Shown in pieces: positions 10,253 through 19,800 of a stretch of DNA of 64,000 bases; position 1 is the first letter of the stretch; each line of letters starts with the position of its first letter. The notes under the pieces were generated by a model that was not told where the DNA came from, made no database searches, and worked only from the letters and a program-made list of their open reading frames with translations. The stretch is from positions 124,001 through 188,000 of the forward strand of contig JAFBIU010000001.1 in the NCBI GenBank assembly GCA_021531775.1, in the 5' to 3' direction. The position numbers and the translations under genes are program-made. Origin of the DNA: Parabacteroides distasonis (GTDB lineage Bacteria > Bacteroidota > Bacteroidia > Bacteroidales > Tannerellaceae).

Positions 10253-11944
10253 TTAGTATTTGAAACTGCCTCCTCCCAAAAACTCACGAAGCAAGGAGGT
10301 GCCGGGTAACGTTTTATCCGGAATGTAGTTGAAGTAGCGCAAGAAACGAAGCAGGCGATAGGCTTCGGCATGTGCCGGACTGCTTTCAGGAACTTCCGAC
10401 AAGATGGGTTCGGCAAATTTGCGAAGGGCGGCCAGTTCGTACAACATGGCACTGTTGAACATCGCATCGGCATTCTCCTGATAGGGGAAAATCCATTGAT
10501 CCTCGCCTCTTCGTACACTGGGCCATCGTCCGATCGTCTGTTCGGCCGAATAATTGCGGAACTGGTAATCACGAATAATTCGTCGGATCAGCCGATTGTC
10601 CGTCGTGGGGATCCAATTGTGGTTGTCCAGCGAGATGGAGGTGAGGACGGATACATATATCTTATATTTATAATGATCCTCAATGAAGGAGGTCAATTCG
10701 GGATTCAGCCCGTGAATGCCTTCGATGACGAGGATGGAGTGATCCTGCATTTTCAGTTTCTCGCCCCGGTAAATGCGTTTGCCCGTTTCAAAATGGAAGG
10801 TGGGCAGATCAATCTCTTCACCCGCCAGCAACCGCTTCAGGTCGTTGTTGAAATAGGGGAGATCCAAGGCATAAAGCGATTCGAAGTCATAGTCCCCCTC
10901 TTCATCCTTGGGGGTATCTTCGCGATTCAGGAAATAGTCGTCCAACGAGATACCGATCGGGTGTAACAGATTGGTGGCCAATTGGACCTGTAGCCGTTTG
11001 CAGAAGGTGGTCTTGCCGGAAGAGGAGGGGCCGGAGATCAAGACGATTCGGGTACCCTCTTCCTGGTATCGACGGGCTATCTCTTCGGCAATTTTTGCCA
11101 CTTGTTTCTCTTGCATGGCCTCGGACACTTGGATGACCTCATTGGCATGTCCATGTTTGATGGCCTCGTTCAGGTCACCCACATTGTTCAGATTCAACGC
11201 ATGTTGGAGCACCAAATGCTCACTGTAGGCATGAAACATCTTGTCTTGTCGGATCATGGGTGCCAATTCCGCCGGATTATTCCGTTGAGGCACACGCAAC
11301 AGGATGCCATCCGCATAGGGTTGCAAGTCAAACAGATGAAGATAGCCGGTAGAGGGTGTCAGGCAACCATAGAAATAGTTGATGTAGCCATCCAGTTCAT
11401 AGTAAGAGGTATAGAGCATACCGGCCGATTCGATCAGTTTGACCTTGTCCGGCATCCCATTCTTTTGAAAAAGCGCAATGGCTTCCGGTGTCCGTACCCG
11501 ATGGAGCTGGAATGGCAGGTCGGCATCTATTAAAGCCTGCATCCGTTGTTTGATCTGCTCGATCAAGGCCGGATGGATGGGTTGGGCATGTTCGATGGTA
11601 CAATAATACCCTTTCGATACCGGATGCTCCAGATGGAGAGAGGCATCCGGAAGGAGGTCGTGTACAGCCTTCGAAAACAGATGACAGAGCGACCGGACAT
11701 AGGTCCGTTGGCCGGAATCGCGTGTGTAATCGATGTATTCGATTTCTTTCGGCTGCCAGCATGCATAGGTGAGCGACTCTGTCTTGTTGTTCACTTGCGC
11801 ATTCATGGGGCGATGTTGCAAAGGGGCCCCCAACAGGTCGTAAATGCTTGTTAAAGTGCTACCGATGGGTACTTCTAACGAGACTCTGTTGTTTTTGCAA
11901 AAAATGGTTATCGAATCTGTCATATTATTTGATTTTTTATTCAT
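10253..11944 (-). CDS. Nucleoside (uridine-type) kinase with TGS/threonyl-tRNA-synthetase-like N-terminus
   Basis: This 563-aa fusion has three parts. Residues about 8-60 look like a TGS (ubiquitin-like) domain. Residues about 60-240 resemble the second additional (editing) domain region of threonyl/alanyl-tRNA synthetases, with HPVSKGYYCTIE but no synthetase catalytic core. Residues about 285-560 form a P-loop kinase of the uridine kinase/phosphoribulokinase family, with Walker A GPSSSGKTT (305-313), then LDDYFLNRE and VIEGIHGLNPEL blocks. The likely activity is ATP-dependent phosphorylation of a nucleoside; the substrate is not readable. Two ATG starts are possible: the one used, and one 7 codons downstream (ends at 11923). 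Its 5' end lies next to the divergent Na/Pi transporter gene. Confidence 0.85.
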   Translation of the reverse strand: MNKKSNNMTDSITIFCKNNRVSLEVPIGSTLTSIYDLLGAPLQHRPMNAQVNNKTESLTYACWQPKEIEYIDYTRDSGQRTYVRSLCHLFSKAVHDLLPDASLHLEHPVSKGYYCTIEHAQPIHPALIEQIKQRMQALIDADLPFQLHRVRTPEAIALFQKNGMPDKVKLIESAGMLYTSYYELDGYINYFYGCLTPSTGYLHLFDLQPYADGILLRVPQRNNPAELAPMIRQDKMFHAYSEHLVLQHALNLNNVGDLNEAIKHGHANEVIQVSEAMQEKQVAKIAEEIARRYQEEGTRIVLISGPSSSGKTTFCKRLQVQLATNLLHPIGISLDDYFLNREDTPKDEEGDYDFESLYALDLPYFNNDLKRLLAGEEIDLPTFHFETGKRIYRGEKLKMQDHSILVIEGIHGLNPELTSFIEDHYKYKIYVSVLTSISLDNHNWIPTTDNRLIRRIIRDYQFRNYSAEQTIGRWPSVRRGEDQWIFPYQENADAMFNSAMLYELAALRKFAEPILSEVPESSPAHAEAYRLLRFLRYFNYIPDKTLPGTSLLREFLGGGSFKY

Positions 11945-11951
11945 ACATTTG
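11944..11951 (+). promoter_or_regulatory. Candidate -7 box for the Na/Pi cotransporter gene
   Basis: TACATTTG matches the TAnnTTTG box exactly and would start transcription about 50 bp before the ATG at 12008. No good TTTG -33 element is seen at the expected spacing. The box overlaps the upstream alternative ATG of the divergent kinase gene, which slightly favours the shorter kinase start. Confidence 0.4.
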
Positions 11952-12007
11952 CTCCATAAAGTTACTAATAGTAATCGGATATGGTATCCACTTAACGTAT
12001 TTTTTAG

Positions 12008-13693
12008 ATGAACTATTCTTTTTTTGATTTTCTCCGGCTCATTGGATCGTTGGCCCTGTTCCTATACGGTATGAAAATCATGAGTGAAGGGTTGCAGAAG
12101 TTCGCAGGTGACAGTTTGCGAAAGATTTTGACTGCAATGACGACAAACAGGGTGACCGGTATGCTTACCGGTGTGTTAATAACTGCTCTAATCCAGTCTT
12201 CATCGGCTACTACTGTCATGGTGGTCAGCTTTGTGAATGCCGGACTGTTGACACTCTCCCAGTCAATTGGGGTGATTATGGGTGCGAACATCGGTACGAC
12301 TGTAACCGCCTGGATTATCTCGGCTTTAGGGTTTAAGGTTGATATTGCAGCCTTTGCACTACCCCTACTGGCGATTGGTATCCCACTCTTCTTCTCCGGC
12401 AAAAGTTCCCGCAAGTCGGTCGGTGAATTTGTGTTCGGTTTCTCGTTCCTCTTCATGGGATTGCAAAATCTAAAAGCCAATGCGCCCGACTTGGGAGCCA
12501 ATCCCGATATGTTGGCGTTTGTCCAGAATTATACGGACATGGGTTTCCTTTCCATCATTCTCTTCCTGTTCATTGGTGCCATATTGACCATGATTGTGCA
12601 GGCTTCTGCCGCAACAATGGCCATTACCTTGATTATGTGTGCGAATGGTTGGATCGATTACCATTTGGGGGTTGCCTTGGTGTTGGGTGAAAATATCGGT
12701 ACGACCATTACTGCCAATTTGGCCGCTTTGACGGGTAATACACAAGCGCGAAGGGCGGCCTTGGCTCACTTGACCTTCAACGTGTTTGGTGTGATCTGGG
12801 TGCTGGTTCTGTTCTATCCCTTTACCAATGGAGTCTCTTGGTTTGTAGAGAACGTGATGCATGTGACGGATCCGGAACTGGCCGTCTCCTTCAAGCTGGC
12901 TGCTTTCCATACCGCATTCAACATCAGCAATACGTTTATCATGATCTGGTTTGTCCGCCTGATTGAAACAACGGTTTGCACCATCATTCCATCCAAGGCA
13001 GAAGACGAAGAATATCGCTTGCGCTTCATTACCGGTGGTATGTTGTCAACGGCTGAACTTTCGATTCTTCAGGCCCACAAGGAGATCTCCCTGTTTGCAG
13101 AACGCACTTCCCGTATGTTTGGTATGGTCAAGGAGATCTATTACGAGCAGAATGAGGATCAGTTCCTGAAGACCTACGGACGGATTGAGAAATATGAAAA
13201 TATCAGTGACCGCATGGAGTTGGAGATCGCCAACTACTTGACCCAGGTTTCGGAAGGTCGTTTGAGTTCGGAAAGTAAGGAGGAGATTCGCGTCATGTTA
13301 CGTGCTGTTTCTGAAATCGAAAGTATTGCCGACTCTTGTAACAATCTGGCTCGAAGCATCAAGCGTCGGAACGATGGCAAGTCATCCTTTACGGAAGACC
13401 AGAACCACCATGTGGATCACATGTTCGATCTGGTCAGTCGTGCCTTGGAGCGGATGAATTTTATCCTGACCAAGCAGACGCTCACTCACAACGATATCAA
13501 TGTTTCCTATAATATCGAGAATGAAATCAACACCTATCGTAACCAGTTGAAGAGTCGCGACATCGAGGATATCAACAACAAGTTGTATTCGTATCAGGAT
13601 GGTGTTTATTATATGAACGTGATTGGTGAATGTGAGAAAGTGGGCGACTATGTACTGAATGTGGTACAGGCCTTGATCGAAAAGAAGATCTGA
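12008..13693 (+). CDS. Na/Pi cotransporter family protein with PhoU-like C-terminal domain
   Basis: This 561-aa inner-membrane protein has an N-terminal half (about residues 1-320) with two related Na/Pi-cotransporter repeats. Each carries the glutamine/serine signature: ALIQSSSATTVMVVSF in the first and TMIVQASAATMAITL in the second, each followed by GANIGTT or GENIGTT. The remainder (about 340-555) is helical and hydrophilic, consistent with a PhoU-like domain (MLRAVSEIESIADSC). Proteins of this type (NptA/YjbB-like) move phosphate with sodium; whether uptake or export dominates cannot be told. It is a single-gene unit, divergent from the kinase and followed by a strong bidirectional terminator. 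Confidence 0.93.
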   Translation: MNYSFFDFLRLIGSLALFLYGMKIMSEGLQKFAGDSLRKILTAMTTNRVTGMLTGVLITALIQSSSATTVMVVSFVNAGLLTLSQSIGVIMGANIGTTVTAWIISALGFKVDIAAFALPLLAIGIPLFFSGKSSRKSVGEFVFGFSFLFMGLQNLKANAPDLGANPDMLAFVQNYTDMGFLSIILFLFIGAILTMIVQASAATMAITLIMCANGWIDYHLGVALVLGENIGTTITANLAALTGNTQARRAALAHLTFNVFGVIWVLVLFYPFTNGVSWFVENVMHVTDPELAVSFKLAAFHTAFNISNTFIMIWFVRLIETTVCTIIPSKAEDEEYRLRFITGGMLSTAELSILQAHKEISLFAERTSRMFGMVKEIYYEQNEDQFLKTYGRIEKYENISDRMELEIANYLTQVSEGRLSSESKEEIRVMLRAVSEIESIADSCNNLARSIKRRNDGKSSFTEDQNHHVDHMFDLVSRALERMNFILTKQTLTHNDINVSYNIENEINTYRNQLKSRDIEDINNKLYSYQDGVYYMNVIGECEKVGDYVLNVVQALIEKKI

Positions 13694-13699
13694 TCGGGA

Positions 13700-13797
13700 G
13701 CCTTTTCGGAGGCTCTCCCGCTTGCCTATAAAAAGAAGATATACTTACTTGACCGACGAAGTAGTACTGATCGGCTCCGGTAAGTATATCTTCTTTT
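13700..13797. terminator. Bidirectional terminator between the Na/Pi gene and nrdG
   Basis: A GC-rich hairpin (GAGCC/GGCTC core, 13698-13718) is followed by a perfect 18-bp inverted repeat. Its arms are 13731-13748 (AAAAGAAGATATACTTAC) and 13780-13797, with a 31-base loop. The A/T-rich outer ends give U-runs in both directions, which suits two convergent genes. The second repeat ends at the nrdG stop codon. Confidence 0.8.
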
Positions 13798-14284
13798 ATC
13801 GTTTCAGTAGAACTGCACTTCCGGTTTGAAGTGAAGCCGGGACATCAATCAAGCGTTGGTTGCTGCTCCCTCTAAACAGTAAAGACTCATCTCGAAGGGA
13901 CTGGATGAAGGGACCGTCCACCAGTACATCCACGTAGGCGAGCAGCTCCTTGGGGGCAGGCTGCTGGATCAGTTGCTCGAAGGTAAATCCCGTATAACAC
14001 CAAATGCTCTTGTTGCTTTGGGCCTTGATGGCTCGTGCCAACTCGGCAAATCCTTCCGGCTGGAACATCGGGTCACCACCCGAGAAGGTGACATCCGCAA
14101 AATCGTCTGCCAAGATAGGTGCCAGTATCTCTTCCGTTGACATCCACGTGCCGTTGTGTAGATCCCACGATTCCGGATTGTGACAACCGGGACACCGGTT
14201 CGGACAGCCGGCTGCATAAATGGAGGTCCGGAAGCCCGGACCATCCACGGTTGTATCTTCTACAATACGTAAAATCGAAATCAT
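13796..14284 (-). CDS. nrdG: Anaerobic ribonucleotide reductase activating protein (radical SAM)
   Basis: This 162-aa radical SAM enzyme installs the glycyl radical on NrdD. The AAGCPNRCPGCHNPE motif places three cysteines at residues 27, 31 and 34 (CX3CX2C), the [4Fe-4S] cluster ligands. The downstream FSGGDPMFQPEG motif is the conserved GGE-like SAM-binding region. The length and the WDLHNGTWMS segment fit NrdG rather than pyruvate formate-lyase activase. It starts 9 bp after nrdD, so the two form an operon, and ends within the bidirectional terminator region. Confidence 0.96.
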   Translation of the reverse strand: MISILRIVEDTTVDGPGFRTSIYAAGCPNRCPGCHNPESWDLHNGTWMSTEEILAPILADDFADVTFSGGDPMFQPEGFAELARAIKAQSNKSIWCYTGFTFEQLIQQPAPKELLAYVDVLVDGPFIQSLRDESLLFRGSSNQRLIDVPASLQTGSAVLLKR

Positions 14285-14293
14285 GTCGCTTCG

Positions 14294-16501
14294 TTAGTCG
14301 TGTGTGACACGATCATTCAGTTCAGCCAATTTGGCCTGATTCCAACGGTCGGTCGTGCCGACAAGGTAACCGGTAATCCGTTGCAACCGGTCGATATGGC
14401 TGCTGCCACACTTCGGGCACACCTCCAAATGAGCCTCTGCATTCTCGTACCCACAGTCCAGACAACGGTTGCGATTGTGGTTGACCGATCCGTAACCGAT
14501 GTTGTATTTGTCCATCATATCCACCACACGCATGATCGCTTCCGGATTGTGGGTGGCATCACCATCCATCTCCACATAGAAGATGTGTCCACCTCGGGTC
14601 AGGTCGTGATAGGGAGCTTCGACCTCGGCCTTGTGTCGTGCACTACATTTATAATAGACGGGCACATGATTGGAGTTTGTGTAGTAGGTTCGGTCGGTTA
14701 CACCCGGAATCAGACCGAACTGTTTCCGGTCACGTCGGGTGAAACGTCCCGACAATCCCTCGGCCGGAGTGGCCAGAATACTATAGTTGTGTTGATACTG
14801 TTCGGAGAACTGGTTGGCCCGATCGCGCATATAGGTGACGATCTTCAGACCCAATTGTTGCGAAGTCTCGCTTTCGCCATGATGCTTGCCTGTCAAAGCC
14901 ACTAAACATTCGGCCAGTCCGATGAAACCGATGCCCAACGTACCTTGGTTGATGACACTCGCAATGGTGTCGTTCGATTTCAGCTTCTCACAACCGATCC
15001 AAAGAGAAGACATCAGCAAGGGGAACTGTTTGGCAAAGGCAGTCTTTTGGAATTCCAGACGTTCGTGCAGTTGACGGGCTGTCAGTTCCAGCATCTGATC
15101 CAGTTTGGAGAAGAAGAGGGCGATCCGATCTGCTTCATCCTTCACCTGCCGACATTCGATGGCCAAACGCACAATGTTGATGGTCGAGAAGGAGAGGTTG
15201 CCACGGCCGATGGAGGTCTTCTCGCCAAAACGGTTTTCGAAGACTCGTGTACGACAACCCATGGTGGCCACTTCGTACCGATAACGTTGGGGATCGTCTG
15301 CACGCCAATCCTCATGCTGGTTGAAGGTCGCATCCAGGTTCAGGAAGTTGGGGAAGAACCGACGGGCAGTCACCTGGCAAGCCAATTGATAGAGGTCGTA
15401 ATTGCGGTCGGTCGGCAAATAGCTGACTCCACGCTTCTTCTTCCAGATCTGGATCGGGAAGATGGCAGTCTCGCCATTGCCTACTCCTCGATAGGTGCTC
15501 TTCAATAATTCACGAATGATGCAACGACCCTCGGCCGATGTGTCTGTACCATAATTGATAGAGCTGAAAACCACCTGATTGCCGCCACGGGAGTGGATTG
15601 TGTTCATGTTGTGGATGAAAGCCTCCATCGACTGATGTACACGGCTGACCGTCCGGTTGATGGCATGTTGGATGAAACGGACATCACCCGCCAACCCCTC
15701 CAAGGGGCGGTTGAGATAGTCCTCAATGGGAGCCTCGTAGAGATGTTTCAGATCCTGTCCGCTCAATTCTTCCAAGGTCTTGACCTCTTCGATGTAGCTT
15801 TTCCGGACGAAAGGAGCCAAATAGAAGTCGAAAGCCGGAATGGCCTGTCCGCCATGCATTTCATTTTGGGCTGTTTCCAATGAGATGCAACCCAAGATGC
15901 TGGCAGTCTCAATCCGCTTGGCCGGACGCGATTCGCCATGTCCAGCCGAGAAACCATGTTCCAGAATCCGGTCTAACGGATGTTGCACACAGGTGAGACT
16001 CTTGGTCGGATAGTAATCTTTGTCGTGGATATGCAGGTAGTTCTTGGCCACCGCTTCACGAACCGGTTCGCTCAACAGATAGTCATCGACGAAAGGTTTG
16101 GTCGTCTCGCTTGCAAACTTCATCATCATGCCGGCCGGAGTGTCTGCATTCATGTTTGCATTCTCGCGTGTGATGTCGTTCGATTTGATGTTGATGATCT
16201 CCAAAAACATATCGCGTGTCTTGGCCTTGCGAGCGATACTTCGCTGGTTGCGATAAGCAATGTATTTCTGGGCCACATCCTTCCGGCGGCTGTTCATCAA
16301 TTCCAGTTCCACGGCATCCTGGATGTCTTCAACGGTCATTTGAGATTTGCCTCGGAAAGCGATGTGATCCGTGATGGAACGCACCAACTCCTTGTCCTCT
16401 CCACGGTCCGTATGCAACATGGCTTTGCGGATGGCAGTGGCGATTTTGTCCTCGTTGAATCCGACGATTCTTCCGTCTCTTTTAACGACTGTCTGTATCA
16501 T
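14294..16501 (-). CDS. nrdD: Anaerobic ribonucleoside-triphosphate reductase
   Basis: This 735-aa class III ribonucleotide reductase makes dNTPs from NTPs without oxygen. An ATP-cone regulatory domain is at the N-terminus (about residues 1-95, starting VVKRDGRIVGF). The glycyl-radical barrel follows. The C-terminus has the four zinc-binding cysteines as CX2C...CX2C (about 680, 683, 695, 698) and the radical-site motif RITGYLVG with the glycine near residue 711. It is cotranscribed with nrdG. A perfect -7 box lies 48 bp upstream of the ATG. Its presence fits an obligate or facultative anaerobe of the gut. Confidence 0.97.
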   Translation of the reverse strand: MIQTVVKRDGRIVGFNEDKIATAIRKAMLHTDRGEDKELVRSITDHIAFRGKSQMTVEDIQDAVELELMNSRRKDVAQKYIAYRNQRSIARKAKTRDMFLEIINIKSNDITRENANMNADTPAGMMMKFASETTKPFVDDYLLSEPVREAVAKNYLHIHDKDYYPTKSLTCVQHPLDRILEHGFSAGHGESRPAKRIETASILGCISLETAQNEMHGGQAIPAFDFYLAPFVRKSYIEEVKTLEELSGQDLKHLYEAPIEDYLNRPLEGLAGDVRFIQHAINRTVSRVHQSMEAFIHNMNTIHSRGGNQVVFSSINYGTDTSAEGRCIIRELLKSTYRGVGNGETAIFPIQIWKKKRGVSYLPTDRNYDLYQLACQVTARRFFPNFLNLDATFNQHEDWRADDPQRYRYEVATMGCRTRVFENRFGEKTSIGRGNLSFSTINIVRLAIECRQVKDEADRIALFFSKLDQMLELTARQLHERLEFQKTAFAKQFPLLMSSLWIGCEKLKSNDTIASVINQGTLGIGFIGLAECLVALTGKHHGESETSQQLGLKIVTYMRDRANQFSEQYQHNYSILATPAEGLSGRFTRRDRKQFGLIPGVTDRTYYTNSNHVPVYYKCSARHKAEVEAPYHDLTRGGHIFYVEMDGDATHNPEAIMRVVDMMDKYNIGYGSVNHNRNRCLDCGYENAEAHLEVCPKCGSSHIDRLQRITGYLVGTTDRWNQAKLAELNDRVTHD

Positions 16502-16842
16502 AATGCTTTATCTATTTTCGGTTGTAAAAGTTGTTTTTTTAAGACGAGACAAAGGTATGTACTTTTGATATATGTTTCCCATTTTGGTAAACTTTTTGCG
16601 ACTTAAAATTTGTCAAACTGTTTATTACCAATAAGATAATTTTTAAAATGGAAAACTTTTGCATTGTATCGAGAAAAAAGTTGTCCATTTTTGGAAAAGT
16701 GTTATGCGGTTTTTGAAGCCCCTGATCGGACCCGTTTTTTTTCTTGGCCGATCATGATGCAAGACGTTGGAATTATCTTTACTTTTGGTGAACTTTTAGG
16801 CGGATAGGTCCGTTAGTGTATAAACAGGAGATCGAACAGTTG
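16502..16842. other. Intergenic region between divergent nrdD and tamB
   Basis: This 341-bp stretch is unusually A/T-rich for this window and holds the nrdD -7 box at 16550-16557. Several A- and T-tracts lie between 16590 and 16690. No gene, tRNA or strong hairpin is seen. A weak GATCGG/CCGATC inverted repeat (about 16724-16753) brackets a CCGTTTTTTTT run on the plus strand and could be a terminator-like structure in front of tamB. No convincing TAnnTTTG box for tamB was found. Confidence 0.5.
16550..16557 (-). promoter_or_regulatory. -7 promoter box for nrdD-nrdG
   Basis: TACCTTTG on the minus strand matches TAnnTTTG exactly. It lies about 48 bp before the nrdD ATG. The expected -33 region reads AATGGG-like and is a poor match to TTTG, so an activator may help, but that is inference. 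Confidence 0.5.
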
Positions 16843-19800
16843 ATGAGAAAATGGATTCGTAGGATAGGTTGGATCGTTGCGATACCGGTTGTGTTACTAC
16901 TGCTGGTTTCGCTGGCACTTTATATCCCTCCCATTCAGCGTTGGGTGGTACAGCAGGCTGTCACGATGGCCGAACAGCAGACCGGTATGCAGATCCGGAT
17001 CGGTCAAATTCGGTTGAGTTTCCCCTTGGATCTGTCGGTCCGGCAGGTGGAGGTGGTGGATGTACCGGAGGCCGATTCGTTGGCCCAGGCGTCCGACACG
17101 TTGCTTCGTTGGGATGACTTGCGCATCCGCATTCAAGCCCTTCCTCTCTTCCGCAAACAGCTCTTGGTGGAGGCCATTGAACTGAAAGGGCTTCGGGCCG
17201 ACACGGGCGACTGGCTGGAATCGGGCTGGCTCCAGGGAGAGGTGGGACGGCTGTATGCCCGTATAGATCGGGTCGATTTGTCGGCCGAACATGCCACCTT
17301 GAATCGGGTGGAACTGGCTGATGCCTCGTTGCGGTATGTATCGACCGCTCCCGACTTGGAAGAGGATACCACTACAACCGATGTGCCTTGGGTCATCGAT
17401 TTGGAGCAATTGGCCCTCGATCGGGTCTCGGTCGAGTTGCTGATGCCGGCCGATTCCTTGCGGCTCCAGACCGAGGTGGGCAAGGCCCACCTGCAGGATG
17501 GACATATCGATTTGGGGCAGGCTGCCTACGGGATCGGTCGGTTGGAGTTGAGCCAATCGGCTTTTGCCTACGATCTGGATAACCAAGATCGGGCAGCTGG
17601 ATTGGATGTCATACATGTGCGTTTGTCGCAATTGGAAACCCGCTTGTCGGATCTCTATTATAGTGAAGAGCGTCTCGCTGGATCGGTCGAACAATTGTCT
17701 TTGGCCGAAGCATCGGGTTTGCAGATCGAGTCGTTGACCGGTTCTGTCCGGGGAGACAGCCTCTTGCTCGAACTGCCCGACTGGCATTTGCGCATGCCCC
17801 ATTCCGAGGCCCGTTGGCGTGCCCACATACCTTGGCAGCTGGTTGAAATCGGTTCCAAGACCCCTTTACAGGTGCAGATGGAGGCCTCTTTCGGCAAGGA
17901 GGATCTGTGGATCGCTTCGGGTCTGACTTTCGAGGAGTTTCGGAAAGCCTATCCAGAGCAGCCGTTGACCATGCGCTTGGCCCTCAACGGAAATGCCGCC
18001 CGCTTGGCGTTGGATACGATGCGGATGCACTGGCCCGGTGTGTTGGATCTGCAGGCCACCGGAACGGCCCGGATGATAACGGACTCCTTACAAAGAGGGG
18101 GAACCCTTACGGGAGGATTGCGTACCGATCGGATTCAGTTCTTCCTGGCTCTCTTGCCGGCTACCCTGCGGGAACGTTATGCGTTGCCCGACCATATGCA
18201 GGTAGAGGCTCAGGCCCACCTGCAAGGTGATTCGTGTCGGGCTGCTTTGCAACTGCAAGAGCAGGCCGGACGGGTGCAACTGGAGGGTGGTTACCGCTTC
18301 TCAACGGATGCGTATCAGCTGGCATTGGCCATTGATAGTTTGCAGCTGGACCATTTCATGCCCCACGATTCCCTTCGGTTGCTTTCGGCAACCCTTCACG
18401 CACACGGTAAAGGCTTCGACCCGATGGCTCCCGCCACAGAGGCGGTCGGCCAGTTGGCGATACCGATTCTCCAGTATGGTGACAACCAATTGTCGGCTCT
18501 TTCGGTGGAGCTGCACTTGCAGCAGCAGGTGCTTCAAGCCTCTCTTCGGGCGTTGGATCCGTTGATCCGGATGGATCTCTCCTTGGAGGCACAACTCCAG
18601 GAGAAGGATCTGAAAGCACAATTGAAGGCTGATGTGCAACAGGCCGATCTGTATGCCCTCCATGTCTTGGATCACCCCTTTGCAACCGCTTTCCAGTTGG
18701 TGGCCGATGCTGCCTCGGATGGGGATGAACAGTATCAGGCCAACCTCTCGTTGTCCGATTGGAACATCCGGACCGATCGAGGCAGTTTCCGTCCCAAGGA
18801 CTTGATGCTAAAGGCCCATTCCAATGCCGATACGACCATATGTTCCTTCCAGGCTGGCGATCTGCTCCTCTCCTTTGCCGGAGATGCCTGCATCCACGAG
18901 CTGACCGATCAGCTGACCCAGGTATCGGACGAACTGCTGACCCAATTCCAACGCGACACCACCTTGAATTTTGAACAGTTGCGTCCGTTCTGGCCCCGGA
19001 TGTCGTTGAACCTGCAGGCCGGACAGGACAATCCGATCTACAACTATTTGGCCAATTACTACATGGATTTCGAATCCTTCGTGTTGCAAGCCTCCACCTC
19101 ACCCGAAGAGGGATTACGCATGGAATCGCTCCTGCTGGATTTGGCTGCCGACACCTTTGTGGTCGATACGATTCGTGCCTCCCTCCTGCAGGACAGCCTG
19201 GGACTGGCCTATCGCTTGCAAACCGTCAAGAATCGCTACCGGAAGCAAGAACCCTTCCGGGCCACGGTGGAGGGGCAGATTCGTCCCACCTCGTCCGATG
19301 CCTGTTTCCACTATCAGGATGGGGCAGGCAAGACCGGACTCCTCTTGGGGGTACGGGTAGATCGGTTGCGGCCCGGCTTCCGCTTCTCGCTTTTTCCGGA
19401 GCAACCCATCATTGCCTTCCGTCCCTTCTCTTTGAATCCGAACAATTATTTGGATGTGTATGATTGGAAATCCATTGCGGCCGATATGCGGCTGACGGGC
19501 GAACGGTATGCCTCTTTGTGGATCCATTCCGATTCCGAGGAGGAGGCCGCTTACGATCCGGTCCATGTCGAATTGAGTCAGATCGACCTCTCGATGCTCT
19601 CTAAGGGATTCGCCTATCTGCCGGATATGCAGGGGGTCTTGAATGCCACGTTGCAATATGCCCCGGCCGATTCTGGCTTCATGGTGGTGGCTGATACCCA
19701 CATCGACAATCTGCTCTATGAGCAGAAACGGGTGGGCGAACTCTTCTTGAATGCGGTTTATTTGCCGTTGGAAGCCGGAAATCATCAGGTGGATGCCCAC

